A stretch of DNA of 64,000 bases from NCBI GenBank assembly GCA_038329865.1, contig JBBQNK010000011.1:35540-99539 (forward strand). Direction: 5' to 3'. Below the pieces are notes generated by a model. That model did not search any database and was not told the origin of the DNA. It was given only the letters and a program-made list of their open reading frames with translations. Position numbers and translations under genes: made by a program. Positions 8,557-17,192 of this stretch are shown one piece after another (the first letter of the stretch is position 1; each line of letters begins with the position of its first letter). This DNA comes from JANMES01 sp038329865. GTDB taxonomy: Bacteria; Planctomycetota; Phycisphaerae; Tepidisphaerales; Tepidisphaeraceae.

Positions 8557-9225
8557 TCAGAATCCGTCCGTCGCCATCTGCTGTCGGAACTTGCTCGAGA
8601 GCCACGCGCGTTTTCCGTCGCTGCTCAAGCCGATGTGGTCGTTTTGATCGAGCCATTTGAGGGCTTGGCAGAATTCAGCGGGCGGTTCGCCGGGGTGGGC
8701 GAGGTCTTTGAGTTCCATCGCTTCTTTCGACTGATAAAGCTGCAGAAGAATCTGCGACGCGCGCACGAGTAGCCCTTTGAATCGCGTCGGTTGCTGGCCG
8801 CGCACGGTGGCGATGCCGCCGAGCAGTGCGCGCGGGCCCCACAGGAGCATTTCGGAGAAAGCAGCGCCGGCGGCGCTGGCGCGATCGAGTTGATATTCCC
8901 CGTAGCTGCCGGCATTGGCGGGGTTCGACATGCCCGCGGCCGCGTCGGAAAAGAACGAGCCTTGCGACCGGCGCTCCTCGCGAATCAGCAGCGGGACGAT
9001 CGCGATCAGGTAAACGAAAAACCAACCGGTCCAGCCGATGTAGGAATCACCGGCAAAGTTCCACAGGATGAACCAGATCACCGACGTGACGAAGAATCCC
9101 GCCCCCAGAATGACCGCCGCCCCCAGCACGATCATCACACCGCCGCCGCCGGTGCGGAGCGCGTAGAGGCGCTGCAGCTCAGCGAGCATGCGTTCTTCGG
9201 GGCTGGGTTCATTGGCTGTGGACAT
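8557..9225 (-). CDS. Hypothetical membrane protein, two TM segments
   Basis: 222 residues. A short cytoplasmic N-terminus (EPSPEERMLAELQRLYALR) is followed by two hydrophobic helices at about 28-55 and 65-82, then a soluble domain with Ala-rich helices. The last 70 residues (LYQSKEAMELKDLAHPGEPPAEFCQALKWLDQNDHIGLSSDGKRAWLSSKFRQQ) look like a winged-helix-type fold. I do not recognise the family. It is convergent with the sulfatase gene and about 150 bp downstream of gpsA across a repeat. Confidence 0.65.
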   Translation of the reverse strand: MSTANEPSPEERMLAELQRLYALRTGGGGVMIVLGAAVILGAGFFVTSVIWFILWNFAGDSYIGWTGWFFVYLIAIVPLLIREERRSQGSFFSDAAAGMSNPANAGSYGEYQLDRASAAGAAFSEMLLWGPRALLGGIATVRGQQPTRFKGLLVRASQILLQLYQSKEAMELKDLAHPGEPPAEFCQALKWLDQNDHIGLSSDGKRAWLSSKFRQQMATDGF

Positions 9226-9271
9226 AGGTTAGTGCGACTTAATTCCGGACGTAGCAAAAGCAGAATCATTC

Positions 9272-9338
9272 CGTAGCCACGAACGCCAGTTCGTGGTTTT
9301 AGTTCATTCAAGACCGCGAACTGGCGTTCGCGGCTACG
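9272..9338. repeat. Paired palindromes, CACGAAC-GCCA-GTTCGTG type
   Basis: The left arm at 9272-9296 and right arm at 9314-9338 are near-perfect reverse complements (about three mismatches), and each arm is itself a palindrome. It lies between gpsA and the downstream membrane-protein gene. It is structurally the same as the copies at 11.7, 21.1, 25.6, 57.9 and 60.3 kb. Confidence 0.85.
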
Positions 9339-9371
9339 AAAAAATTTCGTTACGAAGCGTCGGAATATTCA

Positions 9372-10385
9372 TCAGTGCATCCGTTCCTGCTTCGGATTGC
9401 GGCTCATCAAATCCGTCAGCGCGTCGATCGCGTCCTTGCCTTCAAAGAGGATCTGATACACCGATTCGGTGATCGGCATCTCCACGTTGAACTGCCTCGC
9501 GAGGCGGACGACGGACTTGGTCGTCGGCACGCCCTCGGCCACGCTGTCCATGCTGGCGAGGATTTCTTCGAGCTTGCGGCCTTTGCCGATCTGCTCACCC
9601 ACCGTGCGGTTGCGGCCCTGCGGGCTCACGCAGGTGGTGATCAGATCGCCGATGCCGGCCAGCCCCTGAAAGGTGTCGGCCTTGGCGCCCATGGCCACGC
9701 CCAGCCGCGTGATCTCGACCAGCCCGCGCGTGACGAGCGCCGCTTTGGCGTTATTCCCTGCGGCCAGCCCGTCCAAAATACCGGCGGCGATGGCGATGAT
9801 ATTTTTCGTCGCGCCGGCGAGCTCCACGCCGATGACGTCGTCGTTCGTGTAGACGCGGAACCATTGCGTGGAAAACGCGTGCTGCACGCGGGCGGCGATC
9901 GTCAGATCATCACACGCCGCTACCGCGGTGGCCGGCAGATATTTCGCCAGCTCATGCGCAACGTTCGGCCCGGAGAGCGCCGCCACCGTGTGTTTCACCG
10001 CCTGCGCGCTGAATGAATCGCTGATGATCTGGCTCGGGCGGAGCAGCGTGTCGTTCTCGATCCCCTTGCTGACTGACACGATCGGCACGCCGGCCGGCAC
10101 GTACGGGGCGAGGCGCTTCCATGCGCTGCGCAGGTACTGCGTCGGCACGGCCGACAGGATCATCGTGCAGTCGCGGAAGCAGTCCTGATCGTTGGCCGTG
10201 AGTCGCACGCGCTCGGGCACGCGCACGCCGGGCAGCAGGCGGCTGTTGTCGCGATTCTGCTGGAGACGCTCGATCGATTGCTCGAACGCGCCCCACATCG
10301 TGAGCTCGTGGCCGCGCTGCGTGAGCATGATCGAACAGACGGTGGCCATCGCCCCGTCGCCGAGGATCGTGACGTGTTCTGACAT
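9372..10385 (-). CDS. gpsA: Glycerol-3-phosphate dehydrogenase [NAD(P)+]
   Basis: 337 residues from the ATG at 10385. It reduces dihydroxyacetone phosphate to sn-glycerol 3-phosphate for phospholipid synthesis, in the cytoplasm. The Rossmann motif ILGDGAMATV is at 6-15 and the LPGVRVP loop near 48. The conserved VSKGIE, LSGPNVAHE and VGVELAGATKNIIAIAAGILDGL segments follow, the last carrying the catalytic Lys. C-terminal GIGDLITTC...SPQGRNRTVG is typical of GpsA. The motif begins right after MSEHVT, so the in-frame codons up to 10421 are less likely. It stands alone, next to a divergent MDR gene. Confidence 0.95.
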   Translation of the reverse strand: MSEHVTILGDGAMATVCSIMLTQRGHELTMWGAFEQSIERLQQNRDNSRLLPGVRVPERVRLTANDQDCFRDCTMILSAVPTQYLRSAWKRLAPYVPAGVPIVSVSKGIENDTLLRPSQIISDSFSAQAVKHTVAALSGPNVAHELAKYLPATAVAACDDLTIAARVQHAFSTQWFRVYTNDDVIGVELAGATKNIIAIAAGILDGLAAGNNAKAALVTRGLVEITRLGVAMGAKADTFQGLAGIGDLITTCVSPQGRNRTVGEQIGKGRKLEEILASMDSVAEGVPTTKSVVRLARQFNVEMPITESVYQILFEGKDAIDALTDLMSRNPKQERMH

Positions 10386-10540
10386 AAGTCCATTTGTACC
10401 GAATCGGTCGATCGAAGTCATTGTTCATCATGGGTCAATCCTTGCGTCGCTGGAATCGGCGTGAATGTCGCGCCTACGATGATGGGCCTCGCGCCATCGC
10501 GGGCCAATTACAACGTCAAACCCTCATCTCGGAGACAACC

Positions 10541-11515
10541 ATGAGTTCATCGATTCCCACTACAATGAAGGCCGTCGCGATCGATCGCTTCGGCGGTATT
10601 GATGTGCTTTCCTATCGCTCGGTGAGCGTTCCGCAAGTCGGAGCCGATGAAGTGCTTATTCGTATAGAATACGCCGGGATTGGTGTTTGGGATCCGATCG
10701 AACGAGAAGGCATCTTCGCAAAAATGATGGGATTCACGCCGACGTTTCCGTACGTGCTGGGAACCGAAGGCGCCGGCGAAATCGCCGCGGTGGGCGCGAA
10801 CGTGAAACAGCTTCACGTCGGCCAGAAGGTTTACTCCACCGTCATGATGAACGCCAAGGGAGGCTTCTTCGCACAGTACACAGCCGTGAAGGCGGACATG
10901 GCGTGGCCGATCCCGGGCAAGCTGTCAGTCGAAGACGCGGCCGTGATGAGCGTGGACGCCGGGACGTCGCTTCGCGGGCTGGACGACACGCTGCATCTGA
11001 AGTCCGGCGAATCCGTCCTGATCTTCGGCGCCGGCGGCGGGATGGGGCATCTGGCGGTGCAATTGGCGCAGCGCATGGGAGCGCGCGTGTTCGCCGTCGC
11101 TTCAGGCGATGACGGCGTAGCGATGGTGAAAGGTCTCGGCGTGGCCGATGTCATCAACGGGCGGAAGGACGATATCGTCGCCGCCGCCAAATCGTTCGCG
11201 CCCAACGGAATCGACGCCGCCCTGCTCACCGCCGGCGGGCCGGCGGCGGAAAAATCGATCACCACCCTCCGCCCCGGCGGGCGAATCGCCTACCCGAACG
11301 GCGTGCAGCCGATCCCCACTGCCCCCGCGGGCATGACCATCCAGGCGTACAACGCAAACGTCGATCCGGCCATGGCGGTCAAAATCAATAAGCTGATCGA
11401 TGCCGGTCCGTTCAAAGTACACATCGCCAAATCGTTCCCGCTGGCCCAAACGGCCGAGTCGCAGCAATTTCTTGAAAAGCACTACCTGGGAAAACTGTCG
11501 TTGAAGATTGGTTAG
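10541..11515 (+). CDS. MDR-family NAD(P)H:quinone reductase-like oxidoreductase
   Basis: 324 residues from ATG 10541, preceded by GGAG. Layout is that of quinone oxidoreductase: N-terminal GroES-like domain (MKAVAIDRFGGIDVLSYRSVSVPQVGADEVLIRIEYAGIGVWDPIEREG) without the catalytic zinc Cys, the GTEGAGEIAAVG segment, and the nucleotide motif LIFGAGGGMGHLAVQLAQRMGARVFAVA near 165-193. The enzyme should reduce quinones or enones with NADPH. The substrate is unknown. It is divergent from gpsA. Confidence 0.85.
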   Translation: MSSSIPTTMKAVAIDRFGGIDVLSYRSVSVPQVGADEVLIRIEYAGIGVWDPIEREGIFAKMMGFTPTFPYVLGTEGAGEIAAVGANVKQLHVGQKVYSTVMMNAKGGFFAQYTAVKADMAWPIPGKLSVEDAAVMSVDAGTSLRGLDDTLHLKSGESVLIFGAGGGMGHLAVQLAQRMGARVFAVASGDDGVAMVKGLGVADVINGRKDDIVAAAKSFAPNGIDAALLTAGGPAAEKSITTLRPGGRIAYPNGVQPIPTAPAGMTIQAYNANVDPAMAVKINKLIDAGPFKVHIAKSFPLAQTAESQQFLEKHYLGKLSLKIG

Positions 11516-11666
11516 GGCCCGGCGCGTTAATTCGCTGCAAGGTGCGACTCATTCGTGTTACAGGATCGGGGAGAATTGAGGCGCGGAGGCGCAATCGACG
11601 GATGACATCGGACGATCTACAAAAATAAAAAAAGCCAACTGCCGGCTAGAGGCACAGGTTGATCTT

Positions 11667-11736
11667 CCGTGGCACGGGCGGCCCGCCCGTGTTTTGGCTT
11701 ATGGAAGAAGACCATGGGCGAGCCGCCCATGCCACT
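11667..11736. repeat. Paired palindromes, CACGGGC-GGC-GCCCGTG type
   Basis: Left arm 11667-11691 and right arm 11713-11736 are near reverse complements around the core GCGGC(C/T)CGCC. A CTCCGTGTCTCCGTGCCTCTGTG stretch of the CACAGAG family follows at 11780-11811. Together they fill most of the 315-bp gap between the convergent MDR and TPR genes; nothing else is seen there. Confidence 0.8.
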
Positions 11737-11829
11737 TCAAACGGAACCACTACCAACTGACGGAATAGCGTGCGAACGCCGAGCGCGCCTCCGTGTCTCC
11801 GTGCCTCTGTGGTAAATCCGAATGAATTG

Positions 11830-13167
11830 CTATCGCCCGAGCCGCAGCACCCGCCCGATTGCGCCGAAGATGTTGGCCTTCACGCGCAGCACCCGCAGCC
11901 GCAGTTCCAGCTTCATGAAGCTCGGCTCGCGCGGCTCCAAATCCATCGCCTTGCGGACCCAGGCGATCGCCTCGTCGAACTGCTTCTGGTGCTCGTACGC
12001 CAGCGAGAGGTTGTAGATCGTCGTGAGGTTGTCCGGATCGAGCCGGAGCGTTTCAAGGCACGTGGCGATCCCCTGCTCGTACCGCCCGGCGAGGAACTGC
12101 GCGACGGCCAGGTTCTGCAGGCCGGCCACGTTTTTCGGCTCGCTGGCGAGCAATCGCTTGAGCGCGGCGATCGCCGGGCGCGAGTGGCCGAAGTCCATCA
12201 GCAGGTTTGACATGTCGAGAATCGTCTGCGGCTCGGTCGGGCGGAGCAGCATCTCGCACTTGAGGTGCTTTCGTGCGAGCTCCCGCTTGTGCAGCTTGTG
12301 ATACGCCTCGGCCAGCCGCAGGTGAGCGGCGGAATACGTCGGATCGAGCTGCAGCGTCTTGGTGAACGCGAGCTCGGCCTCTTCCATCCGGTCGCACCGC
12401 ATGAGCCAGCGGCCGTGGCAATAAAACCCGGCCGGGTCTTCCGGCGAAAGCTCGATCGCCCGGCGGAACTTTTCGCCCGCCTCCTCAAGCCGGCCCATCT
12501 CGATCAGCAATTCGCCGAGGTCGAGCAGTGTTTCGGTATCGCCCGGATTGCGCCGCAGGCCGATGAGGTAATGCTGCCGGGCCTGCTCGAACTCGCCCTT
12601 GCTCCAGAGCGCCTCGGCGATGCGGATTCGCACATCGGGATGCGCGTCGTCCAAATCCAGCGTTTTCTGCCAGCAGAAAATCGCCTTATCGTACAGCCCG
12701 CGATCCGCCAGTGAGCAGCCGATGTTGTAGTAGCAGTGCGGGCACTCCTCCTTGTACAGCCGGGCGAGGTAGAACATCTCCTCGGCCTTGTCGTGCTCGC
12801 CCATCTCGCAGTAGGTGATGATTCGGTTGCAGTAGCTCGGCTCGAAGGTGGAATCGATCTGCTCGATCTGCTCGTACATTTTCACGGCGTCTTTCAACCG
12901 GCCGACGCGGTGCAGATCAACGCCGAGGTGGTTCATGGCCTGAATGTCGTTGGAGTCGATATCGAGTGCGTCGCGGTAGGCGTCGATGGCTTCGTCGAAG
13001 CGTTCGAGCTCATCGAGCGTGAGGCCGATGTTGAAGAACCACCCGCCGTTGTAGGGATTGATGGAGATGGCCGCCCGAAGTTCTTCGAGGGCTTCCTGCC
13101 AGCGGCGCTGTTCGAACAGCTCCTGCGCCTTCTCGACCCGCCGCTCTGCGTCGTCCCAATCGTTCAT
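11830..13167 (-). CDS. TPR-repeat protein
   Basis: 445 residues from ATG 13167, preceded by AGGG. At least ten tandem tetratricopeptide repeats run nearly end to end, for example ALEELRAAISINPYNGGWFFNIGLTL, AIDAYRDALDIDSNDIQAMNHLGVDL and GIATCLETLRLDPDNLTTIYNLSLAY. No signal peptide or membrane segment is visible, so it is probably a cytoplasmic scaffold. One repeat contains three Cys/His residues (EECPHCYYNIGCSL). Partner proteins cannot be told from the sequence. Confidence 0.9.
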   Translation of the reverse strand: MNDWDDAERRVEKAQELFEQRRWQEALEELRAAISINPYNGGWFFNIGLTLDELERFDEAIDAYRDALDIDSNDIQAMNHLGVDLHRVGRLKDAVKMYEQIEQIDSTFEPSYCNRIITYCEMGEHDKAEEMFYLARLYKEECPHCYYNIGCSLADRGLYDKAIFCWQKTLDLDDAHPDVRIRIAEALWSKGEFEQARQHYLIGLRRNPGDTETLLDLGELLIEMGRLEEAGEKFRRAIELSPEDPAGFYCHGRWLMRCDRMEEAELAFTKTLQLDPTYSAAHLRLAEAYHKLHKRELARKHLKCEMLLRPTEPQTILDMSNLLMDFGHSRPAIAALKRLLASEPKNVAGLQNLAVAQFLAGRYEQGIATCLETLRLDPDNLTTIYNLSLAYEHQKQFDEAIAWVRKAMDLEPREPSFMKLELRLRVLRVKANIFGAIGRVLRLGR

Positions 13168-13262
13168 ACGACCCTGGGGTAAGCCTACCGCAGTCCATCC
13201 GTGTGACGTGCTTAATGTAATCCGCAAGTTGGGGATGGCAAGAGAGAAATTCTCCCCGGTGT

Positions 13263-13280
13263 GTCCCGCTTCAGCGGGAC
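13263..13280. repeat. GTCCCGCTTCAGCGGGAC palindrome
   Basis: A short perfect stem with a TTCA loop lies just beyond the stop codon of the gene at 13283. The same palindrome recurs at 55608-55627, where it sits in a longer stem, and a variant lies in the coding sequence near 44230. Confidence 0.8.
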
Positions 13281-13282
13281 GC

Positions 13283-13897
13283 TCAATTTGAACTTGACTT
13301 TGCTAAAGCGGCACACGCCGACGAGGAGTTCGTACACACGTTTCGTGACGTTTCGGACCGCAACGATTGCGAAGCCAGAATTACCGGGAACGCGCCCAAG
13401 GCTTGCTGCTCCGGATTCTTGAATGCGAGCCGGGCAGTTTCACTGCTCAAAAAAATCCACGTGGCCAAATCGATAGACAGCGAAATCACACGCAGTGTCA
13501 GTGTCCACGGCAACTGGATGAACCCGCCCATCGTCGCAAACCAGATCAGCATGAAGGCGGCAATAAATATAACCATCACGAAGTTGATGATGGCTGATAC
13601 TCTCGCTTGCCAAATGAGGAGGATTCTACCGGCCCGCCGGTTTGCCAACAGCAGCACGCCGCCGATCAAGGAAACCAGGCAACAGGCCAGTTGCACCGTC
13701 GCGGTGATTCTAAGGAACGATTCCGGAAACTCACGCACGTTCACATACACGTTTGGAAAACAGCCGCCAAAGCGCATTTGGAGGGAACCGCCCTTCAACG
13801 CAATGAAGGAACACGTCCACGCGAAAGAGCCGAACAAGCCGCCCAGCATTGCTACGACGCCAATCAGGTTGACCCAGGTTGACGGTCGTCCGGTCAT
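13283..13897 (-). CDS. Hypothetical four-TM membrane protein
   Basis: 204 residues with four hydrophobic segments at about 8-33, 63-84, 96-122 and 128-153. A soluble loop between helices 1 and 2 (GGSLQMRFGGCFPNVYVNVREFPESFLR) probably faces outside. The C-terminus is Ser/Ala-rich and polar. I do not recognise a family. It is convergent with nothing and lies 36 bp downstream of the response-regulator gene on the same strand, so the two may be co-transcribed. Confidence 0.6.
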   Translation of the reverse strand: MTGRPSTWVNLIGVVAMLGGLFGSFAWTCSFIALKGGSLQMRFGGCFPNVYVNVREFPESFLRITATVQLACCLVSLIGGVLLLANRRAGRILLIWQARVSAIINFVMVIFIAAFMLIWFATMGGFIQLPWTLTLRVISLSIDLATWIFLSSETARLAFKNPEQQALGAFPVILASQSLRSETSRNVCTNSSSACAALAKSSSN

Positions 13898-13933
13898 CAG
13901 ACTCTCGTTGGTCTTTTGCGGGCGTACTGTTCT

Positions 13934-14338
13934 TCACACCGCCGGCGCGACCGGCGGCAGGAGGAGTCGCTCGGCCGTCGCGATCAGCTTGTCGAGCTTC
14001 ACCGGCTTGTGGAAGTACTCGCTCACGCCGAGGCTCTCGGCGTACATCTTGTGGCGGGCGCCCTGGTTGCCGGTGATCATGATCACGAACGGCTTGCTCT
14101 TGGGCGGCTTTTTCGCTTTGATTTTTTCCAGCACCAGAAACCCCGACCGGCCGGGCAGCATCATGTCGAGCACGACGAGGTCGGGCAGGTTCTTTTCCGC
14201 CAGTTCCACGGCCTTGTTGCCGTTGCTGGCGGTTTCAACCACCGCTCCGGTCGGTTCGAACGCGGCCTGCATGCTGGTGAGAATGTCGTGATCGTCGTCG
14301 ACCAGCAGAACTCGTTTGCCTTCAAGTGTTTGGCTCAT
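13934..14338 (-). CDS. Single-domain response regulator (CheY-like receiver)
   Basis: 134 residues forming one receiver domain with no output domain. The acidic pocket is DDD at 14-16, the phospho-acceptor Asp58 lies in LVVLDMMLPG, Thr89 in IMITG and Lys111 in YFHKP. It would be phosphorylated by a histidine kinase and act by protein-protein contact. No kinase is encoded nearby. GGAG lies about ten nt before the ATG. Confidence 0.95.
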   Translation of the reverse strand: MSQTLEGKRVLLVDDDHDILTSMQAAFEPTGAVVETASNGNKAVELAEKNLPDLVVLDMMLPGRSGFLVLEKIKAKKPPKSKPFVIMITGNQGARHKMYAESLGVSEYFHKPVKLDKLIATAERLLLPPVAPAV

Positions 14339-14424
14339 GGCGGGAATCTCCGGTGGAAGGAAAAATCAGTGTCGAATTGTAGGCGGGAAATGTCAAGTTT
14401 TTACCGGGTTGGTCCGATAAAAGT

Positions 14425-14490
14425 AGGACTTAGGCGAAAGGACTTAGGACTCTGTGCTATTTTCACTAAGTCCTAAGTCCTCAGTCCTTT
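14425..14490. repeat. Inverted repeat with AGGACTT heptamer arms (copy 1)
   Basis: The left arm has AGGACTTAGG and AGGACTTAGGACT. The right arm has CTAAGTCCTAAGTCCTCAGTCC. It ends 11 bp before the murI ATG. Confidence 0.88.
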
Positions 14491-14501
14491 TCACTGCCTC
14501 T

Positions 14502-15362
14502 ATGAACTCTTCATCCCCCATCGCCATCATCGACAGCGGCCTGGGCGGACTTACCGTCGCCCGCGCGGTGCGGCGGGCGCTGCCGGCGGAGTCTATTCTT
14601 TACTTCGGCGATACCGCCCGCGTGCCCTACGGCAATAAGACGGCCGCCACTGTCACTCGGTTTGTGACGCAGATCATCACTTACCTTCAGCAGTTCGATC
14701 CGAAGCACGTGGTCGTCGCGTGCAACACCGCCACCGCGCTGGCGCTGCCGGCGCTGCGGGAACAGTTTTTGGGGCTGACGATCAGCGGCGTGATCGACCC
14801 CGGCAGCAAAGCGGCGATCGCCGCGGCCGGGCGGAAGGTCACGCCCGTCATCGGCGTGATCGCCACCGAGGCCACCATCAAATCGCGCGCGTACGAGCGC
14901 GCGATCGTCTCGCGCCGGCGCCACGCGCGGATGATTCTCCGGGCCACGCCACTGCTCGTGCCGATCATCGAGGAAGGCCGCCGGCCCGAAGACCCGCTTG
15001 TCCAACTCGCGCTGCACCAATACCTCGACCCGATGCTCAAGGCCGGCCTCGACGTGCTCGTCCTCGGCTGCACGCATTACCCGATTCTCAAGCCGACGAT
15101 CGTTGAACTCGTCGGCCCGAGCGTTTCGGTGATTGACTCGGCCGAACAGTGCGCCGATGATGTCGCTCGACGCCTCGGCGAAGCGAATCTGATCCGCGGC
15201 GAAGAAGAAGGCTCGGGAGAATTCCGGTGCTTCGTCACCGACGACCCGCCCCGCTTCGCCAAGCTCGCCAGCCGATTTTTAGGCGTTCCGGTGGCCGCCC
15301 CCGACCTGGTCACGGCCGATGAATTGCACGACAACCTTGGAATCGCTGATGAACACACCTGA
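14502..15362 (+). CDS. murI: Glutamate racemase
   Basis: 286 residues from ATG 14502. It interconverts L- and D-glutamate, supplying D-Glu for peptidoglycan. Both catalytic cysteines are present: Cys74 in VVACNTATA and Cys190 in LGCTHYP. The N-terminal IAIIDSGLGGLTVARAVRRALP and YFGDTARVPYG blocks are typical. Its presence agrees with a peptidoglycan-containing planctomycete. The last 14 nt overlap the start of the HEAT lipoprotein gene. The upstream 66 bp are an AGGACTT repeat with no clear Shine-Dalgarno. Confidence 0.96.
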   Translation: MNSSSPIAIIDSGLGGLTVARAVRRALPAESILYFGDTARVPYGNKTAATVTRFVTQIITYLQQFDPKHVVVACNTATALALPALREQFLGLTISGVIDPGSKAAIAAAGRKVTPVIGVIATEATIKSRAYERAIVSRRRHARMILRATPLLVPIIEEGRRPEDPLVQLALHQYLDPMLKAGLDVLVLGCTHYPILKPTIVELVGPSVSVIDSAEQCADDVARRLGEANLIRGEEEGSGEFRCFVTDDPPRFAKLASRFLGVPVAAPDLVTADELHDNLGIADEHT

Positions 15363-16053
15363 CCGCAGATCGAGCAGAAAAAAAGAAGATCGCGCGATCT
15401 CTTTTTTCAATCTGCGGCCGTCTGCGTTCATCTGCGGTTTCATTCTGCTCGTGACGACCGGCTGCGGGGCGACGAAAAGTTTCGGCGAATGGATGAGCGG
15501 CAACACCGCGCTGGCCAATAGCAAGAAGATGGAGAATCCCTATAACCCCGACGACCGCCGCGAAGGATTGATTTATCTCGCCGATCACGACTTCGGCCAC
15601 AGGCCGCCGTACACCACGCGGTATCAGCAGATCGCTGCGAATGATCCCGACCCGCTCGTCCGCGCGACGGCCATTCGCTCGCTGAACATTTCGCGTGATA
15701 AATCCGCCACGCCGGTGTTCGTGAAGGCGCTTTACGATCCGAGCCCGCTGGTGCGATTGGAAGCCGCCAAGGCGCTCTACCGCGTGCCCGATGAAGCCGC
15801 CATCCCCCGCCTCCTCGCCGCCGCCACCGCCAATGAAGAGAACAAGGACGTCCGCATCGCCGCGACCGAAGCATTACAGCATTACCCTCGGCTGGACGTT
15901 GCACGCACGGTCGTGAGCCTGTTGAACACGCGCGATTTCGGCATCGCCTGGCAGGCCCGCCGCACCTTGAAGCGACTGACCGGCAAGGACCTGGACTACG
16001 ACGAATCCGCCTGGCTGCAGTTCCTCACGGGGCCGGGGAAACCGCTGGGATAG
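15349..16053 (+). CDS. HEAT-repeat lipoprotein
   Basis: 234 residues from ATG 15349, overlapping the murI end. A basic N-region (DRRSSRKKEDR) precedes a short hydrophobic stretch ending in the lipobox LVTTGC, so the mature protein is lipid-anchored. The rest holds HEAT/PBS-type repeats such as DPLVRATAIRSLNIS, SPLVRLEAAKALYRV and NKDVRIAATEALQHY, which mediate protein contacts. Much of the signal peptide (FFNLRPSAFICGFI) is encoded by a repeat of the TCTGCG(G/T) type, so the export signal appears to have been supplied or remodelled by a repeat insertion. Confidence 0.82.
   Translation: MNTPDRRSSRKKEDRAISFFNLRPSAFICGFILLVTTGCGATKSFGEWMSGNTALANSKKMENPYNPDDRREGLIYLADHDFGHRPPYTTRYQQIAANDPDPLVRATAIRSLNISRDKSATPVFVKALYDPSPLVRLEAAKALYRVPDEAAIPRLLAAATANEENKDVRIAATEALQHYPRLDVARTVVSLLNTRDFGIAWQARRTLKRLTGKDLDYDESAWLQFLTGPGKPLG
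15360..15437. repeat. Inverted repeat (CCGCAGAT/ATCTGCGG) overlapping lipoprotein N-terminus
   Basis: CCGCAGAT on the left pairs with AATCTGCGG and further TCTGCG units on the right. In the middle is the palindrome AGATCGCGCGATCT, flanked by A-rich and T-rich runs and followed by CTTTTTT, which could also terminate murI transcription. Confidence 0.75.
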
Positions 16054-16056
16054 GAG

Positions 16057-16137
16057 AGGACTCAGGACTAAGGACTTAGGACTTAGTAAAGGCAGAATTC
16101 ATAATCACTAAGTCCTAAGTCCTTAGTCCTAAGTCCT
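16057..16137. repeat. Inverted repeat with AGGACTT heptamer arms (copy 2)
   Basis: Arms of AGGACTCAGGACTAAGGACTT and its complement flank about 20 bp of spacer. The repeat fills the gap between the HEAT lipoprotein stop and the ADH start (16145). Confidence 0.9.
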
Positions 16138-16144
16138 ACGCCTC

Positions 16145-17101
16145 ATGCGTGCTCTCATATTCGACAAATCGCTCGCCTTCGACCCTCGCCGGGCGGAACC
16201 TGCGCCGGCGGCGGGCGACACGCTTTTGAAAATCCGCCAGGCGGGGATTTGCTCGACCGATCTGGAAATCTGCCGCGGCTATATGAATTTTCGCGGCGTG
16301 CTGGGGCACGAGTTCGTGGCGGACGTGGTGTCTTCGCCGGATAAAGATTTGGTCGGCCAGCGCGTGTGCGGGGAGATCAACGTCGTCTGCGGGCGGTGCG
16401 ATTTGTGTCTCTCGGGGCTTTCGAATCATTGCCGCAATCGGTCGGTGCTCGGAATCTTAAATCACGACGGCGTGTTTGCGGAATTCGCGCGATTGCCTTC
16501 CATCAATCTACACGTGCTGCCCAAAACCGTGGACGACGACGCCGCCGTTTTCATCGAGCCGCTCGCAGCCGCGTTTCAGGTACTGAAGCAGTTGAATTTT
16601 GACGGCCGAAAGTGGGTCACCGTGCTCGGCGACGGGCGGCTCGGGTTGCTCGTCGCGCAGGTGCTCCGCAACGCCGGCTGTCCGGTTCGCGTGATCGGCA
16701 AGCATCCGGACAAGCTCGCACTGTGCGAAAAGTGGGCGATCCGCTCCCGGCCGCTCGCGGACATCGTGCCGCGCCACGATCAGGACGTGATCGTCGACTG
16801 CACTGGCAGCGCTTCGGGATTCGAGCTTGCGATGGCGATGGTCCGCCCGCGCGGTACGATCGTGCTGAAGAGCACCGTCGCGCAGGGCAAGCCGCTGAAC
16901 CTCGCCCCGCTGGTGATCGACGAGATCACAGTCCTCGGCAGCCGCTGCGGCCCCTTCCGCCAGGCGATCACGGCGCTCGCGGCGAAGGAAATCGACATCA
17001 CGAGCCTCATCCACCGAAGGATGAAGCTCGAGCAAGGCGTAGAGGCGATGGCGCTGGCGGGACGTAAGGGTGTGCTCAAGGTGATTTTGACAATGGATTA
17101 G
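16145..17101 (+). CDS. Zinc-dependent MDR alcohol dehydrogenase
   Basis: 318 residues, GroES-like then Rossmann domain. Catalytic zinc ligands are Cys36 (GICSTDLEI) and His55-Glu56 (GVLGHEFVADV). The structural zinc site is Cys82, Cys85, Cys88 and Cys96. The nucleotide motif is TVLGDGRLGLLVAQVLRNAG. It resembles threonine/sorbitol dehydrogenase-type enzymes, oxidising a polyol or alcohol with NAD(P); the substrate is not evident. It is separated from its neighbours by AGGACTT repeats on both sides, and its ATG is 8 bp from the repeat. Confidence 0.9.
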   Translation: MRALIFDKSLAFDPRRAEPAPAAGDTLLKIRQAGICSTDLEICRGYMNFRGVLGHEFVADVVSSPDKDLVGQRVCGEINVVCGRCDLCLSGLSNHCRNRSVLGILNHDGVFAEFARLPSINLHVLPKTVDDDAAVFIEPLAAAFQVLKQLNFDGRKWVTVLGDGRLGLLVAQVLRNAGCPVRVIGKHPDKLALCEKWAIRSRPLADIVPRHDQDVIVDCTGSASGFELAMAMVRPRGTIVLKSTVAQGKPLNLAPLVIDEITVLGSRCGPFRQAITALAAKEIDITSLIHRRMKLEQGVEAMALAGRKGVLKVILTMD

Positions 17102-17104
17102 GAG

Positions 17105-17188
17105 AGGACTAAGGACTTATGACTCAGGACTTAGTGAAAACAAGAAATCATCTTCACTAAGTCCGAAGTCCTGAGTCCTAAGTCCTGA
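17105..17188. repeat. Inverted repeat with AGGACTT heptamer arms (copy 3)
   Basis: The left arm AGGACTAAGGACTTATGACTC and right arm CTAAGTCCGAAGTCCTGAGTC show unit substitutions (ATGACTC, CTGAGTC), so individual units drift. It ends 5 bp before the ATG at 17193. Confidence 0.88.
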
Positions 17189-17192
17189 CGTT

